The notes: generated from the sequence alone by a model not told the origin. A stretch of 49,342 nucleotides of DNA from JAIYCX01 sp964353175 (GCA_964353175.1 CAYGUX010000021.1:1-49342), one strand, 5' to 3'. Positions 26,355 through 33,441 are shown, counted from the first letter of the stretch. Numbers and translations: made by a program.

Positions 26355-27371
26355 ATGCGTCAATCCTCACGAAAATTGTTTGTAAAAACTGAAATTCAGG
26401 CCTCAACGATCGCCACCTTGGTGGCGATCGTGGGCCGGCTTTTGCCGGCAGGGCCTTTCGCTCGCCCCCGCAAGGGGGACGTCGTTGTTGTGGGGGCGGA
26501 AACGCCCCTGAGTGAAATTTCAGCTCTCTTGGAAGAGGGCGCAAAAGTTTATCGACTCTTTGCCAAGGGATGGGGGCAGGTCCGGGGATTTTCCTGGAGC
26601 TATGCCAGAGCCTACCCAGGACGAGGGCAGTCTCCAATCCGCCTATTAGGAAGAGGGCGGATCCATCGGCAAACCTTAGGAATGGCGATTGACGTCGTCA
26701 GGCGGCTCCACGGGGATGGCCGTATGGTTATCCCCGTGGAAATGCCGAGGGAAAGGGGGCCATCGGAATTCTCGGACACGCTCGTGGAGGAATCCCTCCA
26801 CGAGCGTACCAAGTTGGCGATCATGGAGAGTGGCATCATGCCACTCTCCATGGATCCGCTGGGCAACGTCCAGCGGATCGTCGGAGTCCGGCTTTCGGGT
26901 CGGAAAAAACAGGGCACTGGCCAAAAGGCCAAGCCCTTAGGACGTCTGGCTACCGGCCAGACGGTCTATAATTTTGCGGGACGATGTCCCGCAAATCTGT
27001 TTCAGCCAGTGCGAGTCGCACTGGCCCTGACGTCGGCCAAGGAAGGCCAAGACGAAGTCATCTCCGAGACGGATCTCGGGGACTTCCGTCTCTATGGGGA
27101 GACGGCCTTGGTTAACCTGAGGCCAGGGGAGAAGGCAAGGATCGCCGTCCCCCTTGGGAGGACCTATCGCGTACCGGTGGTGGTACCGAGGCGAAGGCCT
27201 CGGAACACGACCAGCTTCACGCTGGTCCTCCGGCGCATCGGCGATGCATATTGCATCGTCGATGCTCACTGGGGGTGGATAACACCCCCAGTGCCCTGGG
27301 ACCCTAGGGCGACTTTCGAGTCGCAAGAGTTTTGGCAAAGCCATGCATTGGCTTTGCCAGTTCAGAACTAG
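26355..27371 (+). CDS. Unrecognised 338-residue protein, coding region fully tiled with hairpins
   Basis: The start is set by GGAAGGAG eight bases upstream. The protein is basic and beta-rich, without signal peptide or membrane segment; no family is recognised. The C-terminal part (FTLVLRRIGDAYCIVDAHWGW) looks like a compact domain. The coding DNA is the clearest example of tiling: 26407-26430 (11 bp), 26465-26478 (5 bp, GCAA loop), 26493-26508 (6 bp, GAAA loop), 26779-26806 (12 bp), 26822-26852 (14 bp), 26853-26879 (10 bp), 26943-26963 (8 bp), 26975-26993 (8 bp), 27006-27024 (8 bp), 27267-27293 (11 bp), 27309-27324 (6 bp, TTCG loop) and 27333-27359 (11 bp), all perfect. Confidence 0.7.
   Translation: MRQSSRKLFVKTEIQASTIATLVAIVGRLLPAGPFARPRKGDVVVVGAETPLSEISALLEEGAKVYRLFAKGWGQVRGFSWSYARAYPGRGQSPIRLLGRGRIHRQTLGMAIDVVRRLHGDGRMVIPVEMPRERGPSEFSDTLVEESLHERTKLAIMESGIMPLSMDPLGNVQRIVGVRLSGRKKQGTGQKAKPLGRLATGQTVYNFAGRCPANLFQPVRVALALTSAKEGQDEVISETDLGDFRLYGETALVNLRPGEKARIAVPLGRTYRVPVVVPRRRPRNTTSFTLVLRRIGDAYCIVDAHWGWITPPVPWDPRATFESQEFWQSHALALPVQN
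26779..26879 (+). other. Run of three perfect coding hairpins (12, 14 and 10 bp)
   Basis: CGCTCGTGGAGG/CCTCCACGAGCG, then CATGGAGAGTGGCA/TGCCACTCTCCATG, then GATCCGCTGG/CCAGCGGATC. The second and third abut, and only 15 bases separate the first from the second. Confidence 0.95.
27267..27359 (+). other. Run of coding hairpins at the end of the 26355 gene
   Basis: CACTGGGGGTG/CACCCCCAGTG (11 bp), GCGACT-TTCG-AGTCGC (UUCG-type loop) and TGGCAAAGCCA/TGGCTTTGCCA (11 bp). They are immediately preceded by a 14-bp stem with one G-U at about 27235-27265. Confidence 0.95.
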
Positions 27372-27380
27372 ATTTTCCCA

Positions 27381-27433
27381 GGAGAAGATGAGACCGATTG
27401 AAATCGAATTCTCATCTTCTCCGCCTTTTTTTG
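27381..27433 (+). terminator. Strong terminator after the 26355 gene
   Basis: GGAGAAGATGAGA/TCTCATCTTCTCC, a 13-bp perfect stem, then GCCTTTTTTTG. Confidence 0.85.
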
Positions 27434-27444
27434 AAAGGAGAAGC

Positions 27445-28119
27445 ATGCAAATTGCATGGTACGGCCCTGGCCAACCAAGCCCCAGGCAGCTTGCGGGCCT
27501 CCGCGAAATTTACGGCGACGATGTCGCTGTGGATTTTTGCGGACAGGTCCGCAATGCGGCTGTCACTGTCACCGCTTTTCGGCGCTCAGGCGCTGATGAG
27601 GCGGTGGTGGTGGCACCGCTCGCTGTCTGTGATCACCTCCTCCGCGAGGGGCTTCAGCCCCTTTGGGCGGATGCTGAGGTGGTCGATGCCTCCCACCCCG
27701 AAAGGGAGTGGGAGGTCAGGGGTCGGCACTTTCGGCACTTGGGTTTCAAGCGCCTCGTGGCGCTTGATCTCAAGACCGAGGTGCCAAAGGCTCTCGAAGT
27801 TGTCACTCGCCCTGTGCGGGTGGCATGGTTCACCCGCCACCATTGTGAGGTTGGGCAAATGTCAGCGCTTCAGGCTCTTTATGGGCCGGACGTTGAAATT
27901 GTTCACGCCCGTTATGGTGAGCGGGGGAGTGCGGATGTGGCGTATGCGCTGAAAAGCATCCAAGCCACAGATTTCGTGCTCGTCGCTCCACTGTCCATCT
28001 TTGATGCTCTGTGCAAACAGGGCATCCACCCTTTGCAGGGTGTGATGGACGGAAACCGCTTCGTGGAGTTCCGCCGGGTGACCGGCTTGGAGCTCCGCTT
28101 CGAGGCGGTGGAGAGGTGA
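27445..28119 (+). CDS. Internally duplicated protein with VVVAPL motifs (paralogue 2)
   Basis: 224 residues from ATG 27445 behind AAAGGAG; the start codon lies in a CATGCAAATTGCATG palindrome. Two related halves are visible: WYGPGQPSPRQLAGLREIYG...DEAVVVAPLAVCDHL and WFTRHHCEVGQMSALQALYG...TDFVLVAPLSIFDAL. It is clearly related to the 18014-18706 product in domain order and key phrases. Function is unknown. The coding DNA has many perfect stems: 27537-27554 (8 bp), 27689-27715 (8+3 bp with GAAA loop) and 27748-27767 (8 bp). Confidence 0.7.
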   Translation: MQIAWYGPGQPSPRQLAGLREIYGDDVAVDFCGQVRNAAVTVTAFRRSGADEAVVVAPLAVCDHLLREGLQPLWADAEVVDASHPEREWEVRGRHFRHLGFKRLVALDLKTEVPKALEVVTRPVRVAWFTRHHCEVGQMSALQALYGPDVEIVHARYGERGSADVAYALKSIQATDFVLVAPLSIFDALCKQGIHPLQGVMDGNRFVEFRRVTGLELRFEAVER

Positions 28120-28271
28120 ATTGTCGCGAGTAAAACATCTCGTTAAACTGTGCAGTAATACTTCGGGGAAGCTTCGAAGCGCGGTCTTAGGACCTTCGGC
28201 CTTTGTTGAGGCGCGACCAATATCAACTTGGTGTGAGTCCCATTGCGAAAGCAAAAATAACTCAATGTGAT
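28120..28271 (+). ncRNA. Structured spacer or 3' RNA
   Basis: Between the paralogue gene and the ATPase leader. It contains GGTC-TTA-GGACC, GCGCGGTC and GCGCGACC segments and CATTGCGAAAGCAAAAATAA. It has no frame and no close match to the type A or B elements. The role is unclear. Confidence 0.25.
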
Positions 28272-28293
28272 ATCCGCCTATTCGGATTTTTTG
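28272..28293 (+). terminator. Short terminator
   Basis: ATCCG/CGGAT with a six-base loop, then TTTTTTG. Confidence 0.55.
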
Positions 28294-28332
28294 TATTCAT
28301 GAGGTTTGGGTAATAGGACCCAGACCTTAAAG

Positions 28333-28386
28333 GTGATCCGCGAGCCAATTCGCGGGCCCCGCAAGGCTAATTTCTCCCCTCAATGA
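28333..28386 (+). CDS. Possible leader peptide with IRGP motif (leader 3)
   Basis: GTG start, 17 residues containing EPIRGPRKA; the stop overlaps an ATG at 28383. The ribosome site is poor (AAAGG directly before GTG). The Arg-Gly-Pro motif uses codons CGC GGG CCC, different from the other leaders. It may be chance because CGCGAG/CGCGGG also forms RNA structure here. Confidence 0.2.
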   Translation: MIREPIRGPRKANFSPQ

Positions 28387-28437
28387 AGGAGATCTTAGGC
28401 GCTAAAGGGGATTTTCCGGTAAATGCCGGGAGAAAGG

Positions 28438-28453
28438 AGGTCCACATGGACCT
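28438..28453 (+). promoter_or_regulatory. Ribosome site and AUG in a perfect palindrome
   Basis: AGGTCCA-CA-TGGACCT: the ribosome site AGGAGG overlaps the first arm and the start codon at 28446 spans the loop and second arm. Confidence 0.5.
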
Positions 28454-29536
28454 TTCAACTTTGATCGCAGCTTTTTTGTCGACCAGGTTCATCAAGTCTG
28501 AGAAGATGGCTCGCGCCATTCTTCTCGGGCTTGTTGCCAGGAAGAATGTGATTTTTTTTGGCCCAGGAGGTCACGCAAAGAGCGAGCTTGCTCGCTCTTT
28601 GATTCGCGACCTCTTGGGGCTGGATGCCCCGGTGAAGTCCTTCGGTGGTGGAACCACCGAAGAGTCCCTCTATGGAGGGATGGATATCGCCGAGCTCAGG
28701 ACGAGCGGTCGGCAGAAGTTCTTGTTCGAGGGCACTTGGATGGACAAGGAAGAGTCCATCTGGGAGGAGCTGTTTGACGCACCCGCGAGGGTGCTCACAT
28801 CTCTTAAAAACACTCTGACAGCGGGTCGGTATGAGGCTGACCGGCAGGATGAGTGTTACACGATGCACACGAAGTGTATCGTGGCTCTCACGAACATGGA
28901 GCCGGCTCAGGTCTCGGAAGCTGGGCCGGATGTGGAGGCGCTGGTTCAGCGTTTCCCGATTCAGCTCAGGGTCGCCTGGGACAGTTATGAAAGTAGCGAC
29001 TTCTTGTCGCTCTTTCAAACTGTTCGGGGCAGTGGCCGTAAGGCCACAGCGGATCCAGAGCAGGTCCGAGGATTTTTGCGCGAAGCTCAGGAGCGCTTCG
29101 CGCAAGTCAAGGTCGAGGGCATGATGCCTGTCTTGGCGGAGCTAATCGCCAAAGCGAGAACTCAAGCTGAGATCTCGCCAAGGACGGCGGNNNNNNNNNN
29201 AAAGAGGATCTTCTCGTTCTCGAATTTCTGCCAGGCATGGAAAGCCTCGCAGAAAACATCAAAGGCGAGCTCGACGCCGCTTTGGCCCGAGCGGACGCGG
29301 AGTGTCTGCTCGTTGAAGCCGAAGCTGAGCTTCGGCGTTTGGTTGCAGAGGCCGATGGGGCAGACAGCCCCATCAAGGCGCTTAAATCGAAGAAGCGCCT
29401 GGTGGCCTTCGGCGACCGCGTGAGCAGTCTCAAGGTCACGGATGGCCTCGTCGACCGGCGCAAGAAATTGCGCGACGCGGTCGACGCGAAATCCGCCTGG
29501 GCAGGCGCCCGGGCGGAGGAGCTCGTCCGCATCTGA
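28446..29536 (+). CDS. RavA-like MoxR AAA+ ATPase (module II), interrupted by an assembly gap
   Basis: ATG 28446 behind GAAAGGAGG. Walker A is a variant, GPGGHAKS (residues 39-46); LYGGMDIAELR and ESIWEELFDAP match the RavA-type insert and Walker B region. Ten Ns at 29191-29200 interrupt it. The frame after the gap (KEDLLVLEFLPG, ending at 29536) differs from the frame before, so the true gap length should be 2 modulo 3 rather than 10. Its VWA partner is the next gene. A 12-bp perfect hairpin (28576-28601) covers the codons of the P-loop Lys-Ser. RavA works with the VWA protein ViaA in Enterobacteria; a similar chaperone-like pair is inferred here. Confidence 0.8.
28576..28601 (+). other. 12-bp hairpin covering the P-loop codons
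   Basis: CAAAGAGCGAGC/GCTCGCTCTTTG with a two-base loop encodes part of HAKSELARSL. A functionally constrained protein motif and a perfect RNA stem coincide. Confidence 0.95.
29191..29200. other. Assembly gap (run of N)
   Basis: Ten Ns inside the module II ATPase gene; the reading frame changes across it. The contigs were joined by scaffolding, possibly because palindromic DNA resists assembly. Confidence 0.98.
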
Positions 29537-29549
29537 TGATGCGGGGGAT

Positions 29550-29602
29550 GCAAGTCAACTGGACGTAGGGTGTAACGTTTACATCCCCATGACTTGCTTT
29601 TT
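29550..29602 (+). terminator. Terminator between ATPase and VWA genes
   Basis: GCAAGTCA/TGACTTGC with an inner TGTAA/TTACA stem, followed by TTTTTTGG. Confidence 0.7.
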
Positions 29603-29608
29603 TGGTCG

Positions 29609-29643
29609 GCGAAAAGAAAGGAGTTTTCATGCTTACTTTTCGC
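29609..29643 (+). promoter_or_regulatory. Stem presenting ribosome site and AUG in its loop
   Basis: GCGAAAAG and CTTTTCGC (8 bp) flank AAAGGAG and the start codon at 29629, so the initiation region is the loop of a coding-overlapping stem. Confidence 0.5.
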
Positions 29644-31029
29644 ACAAGTCCACCCCCGCATTACATTCCTCCTACCAAGGAGGAGATGCGGGTGGTGGCC
29701 GACCAGGTCGGGCTGAAATCGTTCAGCCGCGACCTGGTCGCGGACCTTTGTAATCTCGGAGCCGGGGGAGAGCTCAAGGCTCCCTCGGCTTACCGAGATC
29801 AGGTTCGGGAGTCAGCGGAGCGTAAGCTCGCTGCTCCCGACTCCAGTGGTAACTGGAGGATTAAGGTCAAGGATGGCCAAGGTAAGGTGGTCTCAACGAC
29901 CACCCAGTCGAGGCAAGTGGCCCTCGACGCTAGCGCATCAGAGATGATGCGCTACCACCGCTCAGTAGGTGACTTCTTGGGGAGTGTGGACTTGTCCCGC
30001 TTCCCGGGAAATTCACCCCTTGAGCAGGCGATGAGCCTGCTCAAGCTTCTGTCGGCGAAAACCGGCGGGGAGGGTGGTGGGGAAGGCGGAGAGCCTCTGC
30101 CAATTTTTCAGGAGAACGATAATCCTGAGAAAGAGGCTTCGGCTCTCCACGACCTGATGGATCAGGTCGATTCGCTGACTGAGGAAGAGCAGGATATGCT
30201 CGACCCGGATGGCGAAGCCGAGGACGAGTCCGAGCAGGACGGCCAGCCTAACGGTTCTAAGGGGCTTAGCGCCCTAAAGATCGCTGAGAAGCTGGCCGAC
30301 CCGGAGAAGGAACGGCTGATGCTTGAAATCAGCCGAGTCTGCCTGAAGTTTACTAAACTTCAGGTCAGACGCCAACGCAAGTTGGTTCCTGATCCGACCG
30401 GCGCGGAGCGACGGACTCGGCCAATTGAGTCGGTGGCCGAGTTGCCTCGGCTCGTCTCGAATGGATGGGCCTTGAATGAGATCGATGAAGATCTCTTCTG
30501 GCTCAAGGCAGTTCGAGGCGAACTGCAGGTGCGGGAAAAGGTCACCCGCAAGCGCAAAAAGCAGGCCGTCTTCATACTGCTCGATGGATCGGGCAGTATG
30601 AACGGTCGGAAGCACTGGAAGGCTTCCGGGGTAGTCATGCACTTCCTCAAGGCTGCGGCCAAGGGGGACTGCGTGGTTTGGCTTTCCGTCTTCGACACTT
30701 CATTGTCGAAGACGGAAAAGGCCGAAACCCCGGAAGAGGCACAGGCCCTCATCAAGAAGTTCCTCACCGGGAACTACTTGGGCGGGGGCACAGACATCTC
30801 GGGCGGAACAAAGGCTGCCCATGCGTTTCTTGAGAAAGAAATCGCATCGGGCGCGGCGCTTTGGCGTCCCGAGATAGTTGTCCTCACGGATGAGGACACT
30901 TCTTTCAGTGGCTGCAAGCCCTCGGACGTGCGCGGTACAACCGTGCACGCTTTCGCCATGGAAGTGGCGAATCCGGGGCTTGTAAGGTGGGCTCAGTCTT
31001 GCGGTGGACTGGGTTTAGACAAGTTCTAG
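29629..31029 (+). CDS. VWA-domain protein, partner of the RavA-like ATPase
   Basis: 466 residues from ATG 29629. The N-terminal half is helical with a Gly/Glu-rich linker (about residues 140-205). The C-terminal VWA domain has MIDAS DGSGSM near 319, then GGGTDISGG and VVLTDEDTS, so the metal site looks complete. MoxR plus VWA pairs usually form a chaperone-like machine. The MIDAS codons lie in a nested hairpin (30573-30600). There is a terminator before and another after, so this is a single transcript. ViaA-like in general layout, but sequence identity cannot be judged here. Confidence 0.85.
   Translation: MLTFRTSPPPHYIPPTKEEMRVVADQVGLKSFSRDLVADLCNLGAGGELKAPSAYRDQVRESAERKLAAPDSSGNWRIKVKDGQGKVVSTTTQSRQVALDASASEMMRYHRSVGDFLGSVDLSRFPGNSPLEQAMSLLKLLSAKTGGEGGGEGGEPLPIFQENDNPEKEASALHDLMDQVDSLTEEEQDMLDPDGEAEDESEQDGQPNGSKGLSALKIAEKLADPEKERLMLEISRVCLKFTKLQVRRQRKLVPDPTGAERRTRPIESVAELPRLVSNGWALNEIDEDLFWLKAVRGELQVREKVTRKRKKQAVFILLDGSGSMNGRKHWKASGVVMHFLKAAAKGDCVVWLSVFDTSLSKTEKAETPEEAQALIKKFLTGNYLGGGTDISGGTKAAHAFLEKEIASGAALWRPEIVVLTDEDTSFSGCKPSDVRGTTVHAFAMEVANPGLVRWAQSCGGLGLDKF
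30573..30600 (+). other. Nested hairpin over the MIDAS codons
   Basis: CATACTGC/GCAGTATG (8 bp) with an inner CGAT-GG-ATCG. The encoded residues are the catalytic-type DGSGSM motif. Confidence 0.9.
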
Positions 31030-31263
31030 GGAGATGCCGCACTCCCGACTTTCTCTTTAGAAAGGAGAGGAAAAATGGTCAGACCAAGACCACCGCCTGG
31101 TTAAGAAAACACCTGGCCGGAGAATATGCACACGCTCCATCACAAAAAGACGGTGCACGACGTAAGCTCATAACGTCGCAAAGAAAGGGCTAACCGTGGT
31201 TAATGACGGAACAATATTCTGTCGAGGCAGGTCCCCGGAATAAAAAAACCTGCCGATTAGAAA
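31030..31263 (+). ncRNA. Structured leader-type RNA with proline-rich short frame
   Basis: About 230 bases without a gene of normal size, containing CGACGT/ACGTCG, GGCAGG/CCTGCC and an AAAACACCTGGCC segment similar to AAAACACCTGGGATA at 31786 and AAAACACCCAAGGATA at 15080. That shared segment suggests a relation to the type B stretches. Boundaries are approximate. Confidence 0.35.
31075..31104 (+). CDS. Short leader peptide MVRPRPPPG (leader 4)
   Basis: Nine codons behind AAAGGAGAGG with four-base spacing, ending Pro-Pro-Pro-Gly then stop. Runs of three prolines stall ribosomes without EF-P (established). It fits the theme of Arg/Pro-rich leaders in this block. Confidence 0.35.
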   Translation: MVRPRPPPG

Positions 31264-31303
31264 CAAGGGAGGGTTTGATAAATCTTACCCTTCCTTGCTT
31301 TTC
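31264..31303 (+). terminator. Terminator
   Basis: CAAGGGAGGGT/ACCCTTCCTTG with one mismatch, then CTTTTC. Confidence 0.75.
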
Positions 31304-31585
31304 TAATTATCTTTTGCAAGTAAAGCTGATGTAAACAATTTGAAGTCAGCAATACCACTACTCCTCTTTACATTATTACAAAACAAAGTTGTATCGCATC
31401 GAATAGTCTTAAATGGTCTAGTCGATGGGAGACAGCTGTAGCAGTAATCTAGAATAAGGTTTAGTTTAATAGGGAAGGTTTAAATCAAGGTTATCTGAGT
31501 AAGGTTTTACAGTTCTAAATATGTAAACAAATTTTGATGAGTATCTTTGTTTTGTTAAATTGATTTTGCAAGTGACTTAGATGTT

Positions 31586-31625
31586 CGAGTGAATCCCTGA
31601 GGAAGTATCTTCAGGGATTCACTCG
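31586..31625 (+). promoter_or_regulatory. 15-bp perfect dyad
   Basis: CGAGTGAATCCCTGA/TCAGGGATTCACTCG with a ten-base loop, 55-95 bases before leader 5. The stretch 31304-31585 holds no gene; a smaller CATCGA...TCGATG stem lies near 31395-31427. Confidence 0.6.
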
Positions 31626-31677
31626 GACGCAGTGTCTGAGCTCAGTCTTTAGGAAAGCAATGAAAGGAGGTGTCTAT

Positions 31678-31710
31678 ATGGCATCTGCGAGAGGGCCACC
31701 CTCGGCCTAA
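31678..31710 (+). CDS. Short leader peptide MASARGPPSA (leader 5)
   Basis: Ten codons, stop at 31710, behind GAAAGGAGG with seven-base spacing. It carries the same Arg-Gly-Pro-Pro as leader 1, but in different codons for all four residues (AGA GGG CCA CCC against CGT GGC CCC CCA), which supports selection on the peptide. Confidence 0.45.
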   Translation: MASARGPPSA

Positions 31711-31974
31711 CTCATCAGGATAGAACCTAGGTAGGGGGTTCATCTGAAGCAAGTGTTACCTACGGGGAGAGGTATCTCCTTTGCAAAAACACCTGGGATA
31801 GTGACCCACTTTAGGCTTACGGGCTTGAAGAAAACCCTCGATGGTGCTGGAGCGACTATGATATGGCATGTCCATCTCTAGAGAGTTTACCCATCGTTAA
31901 AATCAAAGAAGGGCCAAGCAGTTGGTGAACTGCTAATACAAAATCACTATTGTTGAGCGTAATCAGCTTGGCAA

Positions 31975-32025
31975 TGGGGGAGGGGTGTTAGGATGTCCTA
32001 GCGCCTCTTTCCCAATTTGTTTATT
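31975..32025 (+). terminator. Terminator of the leader 5 RNA
   Basis: GGAGGGGTGTTAGGA pairs with TCCTAGCGCCTCTTTCC with G-U pairs, then a T-rich tail. Confidence 0.6.
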
Positions 32026-32375
32026 TATGGATCTGTCTGAATATTGCTAGCTCGTCTCCCAATTGATTGGGCAAAAATGTCGTAAATCACGAACTACTAA
32101 TGGGCGAGAAAATCAGACCTCCGGACTCTAATCAGTCTGTGACATCGGTTTCTGTCCGCCCACTAGTAGTTCTAGTACGAACCGGCTTTTATGCAAAATG
32201 CCGAAAGGTTATTGCACAATTGCCGGTCTTTCTATTCTTTAGGTGTAATCTGAAGGAATCAGCCTACCACAAGAGTTGAATTATTTATATCGTGTCACTA
32301 GGTATTGATTCAGAGCCTTGGAAGTAAATCTTAATAGAGTGCGATAAAAAAGCACTAAATATGTCCTCAACTACT

Positions 32376-32450
32376 AATTAGCTATGTTTGGCTAATTGGG
32401 CGTCGAGGAATTGATGCTTTGTTTATAAGCTAGTCTATTAATTAGCTTAT
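32376..32450 (+). promoter_or_regulatory. Two leader dyads before the 32484 gene
   Basis: AATTAGC/GCTAATT (32376-32397) and ATAAGCTA/TAGCTTAT (32425-32450). Between 32026 and 32375 I see no gene; an open frame at 32067-32279 lacks a ribosome site. Confidence 0.45.
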
Positions 32451-32483
32451 CTTTTTGGCTTTTTGGTTTTAGGAGAGGTTCTG

Positions 32484-33053
32484 ATGACACATTCAAACAA
32501 TCAATTCACCGATGATGGACAGTGCCGAGACTATCGGTACGGAAATTTTCATGCTGGTCAACTGGCCGTTCATCTTTGTCTTTTCGGAGATGAAGCAAAG
32601 ATGGGTCCATTTGTTATGGATGCTACATGCGCGCAACATCCACGTGAGGCAGGGTATGCCGACGTGAAGATGCTTTCATTTAAAATTCAGTTTCCTGAGA
32701 TACGGAAATATCAGGAAGTTGAAGATGCGCTCTATTCTACGAGGGACCAGTTTAAGGAAATGGCCGGTTTTGAATTGGTCACAGCGATTTCAGGATTGCC
32801 CATGACAGGTAGCTCTGTGGATGGTTTGAAAGATACTTCCATGGGCATTGGCTGCAGCGCTGAACAGATGGACTGGGAAGTCGCGCCCTGTGGATTCTCT
32901 GCAGCTGATGGATTCTCCCTCACGATGGAAGTTCTAGGGACGCAACCAGCTTGGACTGAATCCGAGGTGCGTCAGTTGGTCGATTTGGCGGAGAAGATTG
33001 CGGCGGAGCTCAGCGGGACTGAGATTCGCCTACTTCCTCTGCAGGAGTTGTGA
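32484..33053 (+). CDS. Unrecognised 189-residue protein
   Basis: The start at 32484 is set by AGGAGAGG. Acidic, mixed alpha/beta, with several cysteines and histidines near the N terminus (CRDYRYGNFHAGQLAVHLC). No family is recognised. It has its own leader dyads and its own terminator. Coding hairpins are present but moderate, e.g. CATCTTT/AAAGATG near 32573. Confidence 0.6.
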   Translation: MTHSNNQFTDDGQCRDYRYGNFHAGQLAVHLCLFGDEAKMGPFVMDATCAQHPREAGYADVKMLSFKIQFPEIRKYQEVEDALYSTRDQFKEMAGFELVTAISGLPMTGSSVDGLKDTSMGIGCSAEQMDWEVAPCGFSAADGFSLTMEVLGTQPAWTESEVRQLVDLAEKIAAELSGTEIRLLPLQEL

Positions 33054-33097
33054 AGTCAAGCAAGGTTATTGGGTCCGTAATTTACCCGATTTTGTCA

Positions 33098-33128
33098 TAG
33101 TCTCTTGTACGGGAGAGACTATTTTTTA
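33098..33128 (+). terminator. Terminator
   Basis: TAGTCTCT/AGAGACTA, 8 bp, then TTTTTT. Confidence 0.8.
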
Positions 33129-33176
33129 AAATTTAGGAAGTGTTGCTTAGTTTTTTAATATTATGGTGAAGTCCAA

Positions 33177-33294
33177 CCCCCTTCACCCCACTCCTCACAC
33201 ATTAAAAATCCCCATCGCGTGTATCTACCCAGAGTAGCGCAATGCTACGAGATTAAATACTGCATTTTAATGTTGGAGGGGTGGTTTGAGGGGG
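33177..33294 (+). repeat. 118-bp imperfect-palindrome repeat, copy 3
   Basis: Almost identical to copy 1 at 18790-18909, including the GTAGC/GCTAC apex. It lies after a terminator, in the same orientation. Position after a gene's terminator is shared by all three copies. Confidence 0.85.
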
Positions 33295-33441
33295 AATGTA
33301 CTTCCTATTTGCTTTTCAAGTGAAGTAAGTATTTTTTAGAAAATGGATATTTAGAGATTAACTTAAAACAAAAGTATGAGGTTCTAGAATAATTTATATT
33401 ACATTATCTTTAGGAGAAAGAGACAGCATAATAGTTAAATG

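Larger units (their letters stand above)
31640..32025 (+). ncRNA. Structured RNA-like stretch, probably related to type B
   Basis: It follows a GAAAGGAGG ribosome site and the RGPP leader, as type B copy 1 does, and shares AAAACACC(T/C)..GGATA. It ends in a strong hairpin GTGTTAGGA-TG-TCCTAGCGC flanked by GAGGG/CCTCTTTCCC and then AATTTGTTTATTT (31975-32025), which could be its terminator. Confidence 0.4.

Noticed and set aside
26937..27446. 169-codon minus-strand frame opposite the 26355 gene
   Set aside because: Shadow of a hairpin-tiled gene: palindromes make both strands look alike.
32067..32279. 70-codon plus-strand frame
   Set aside because: It lacks a ribosome site and lies between a terminator and the leader dyads of the next gene.
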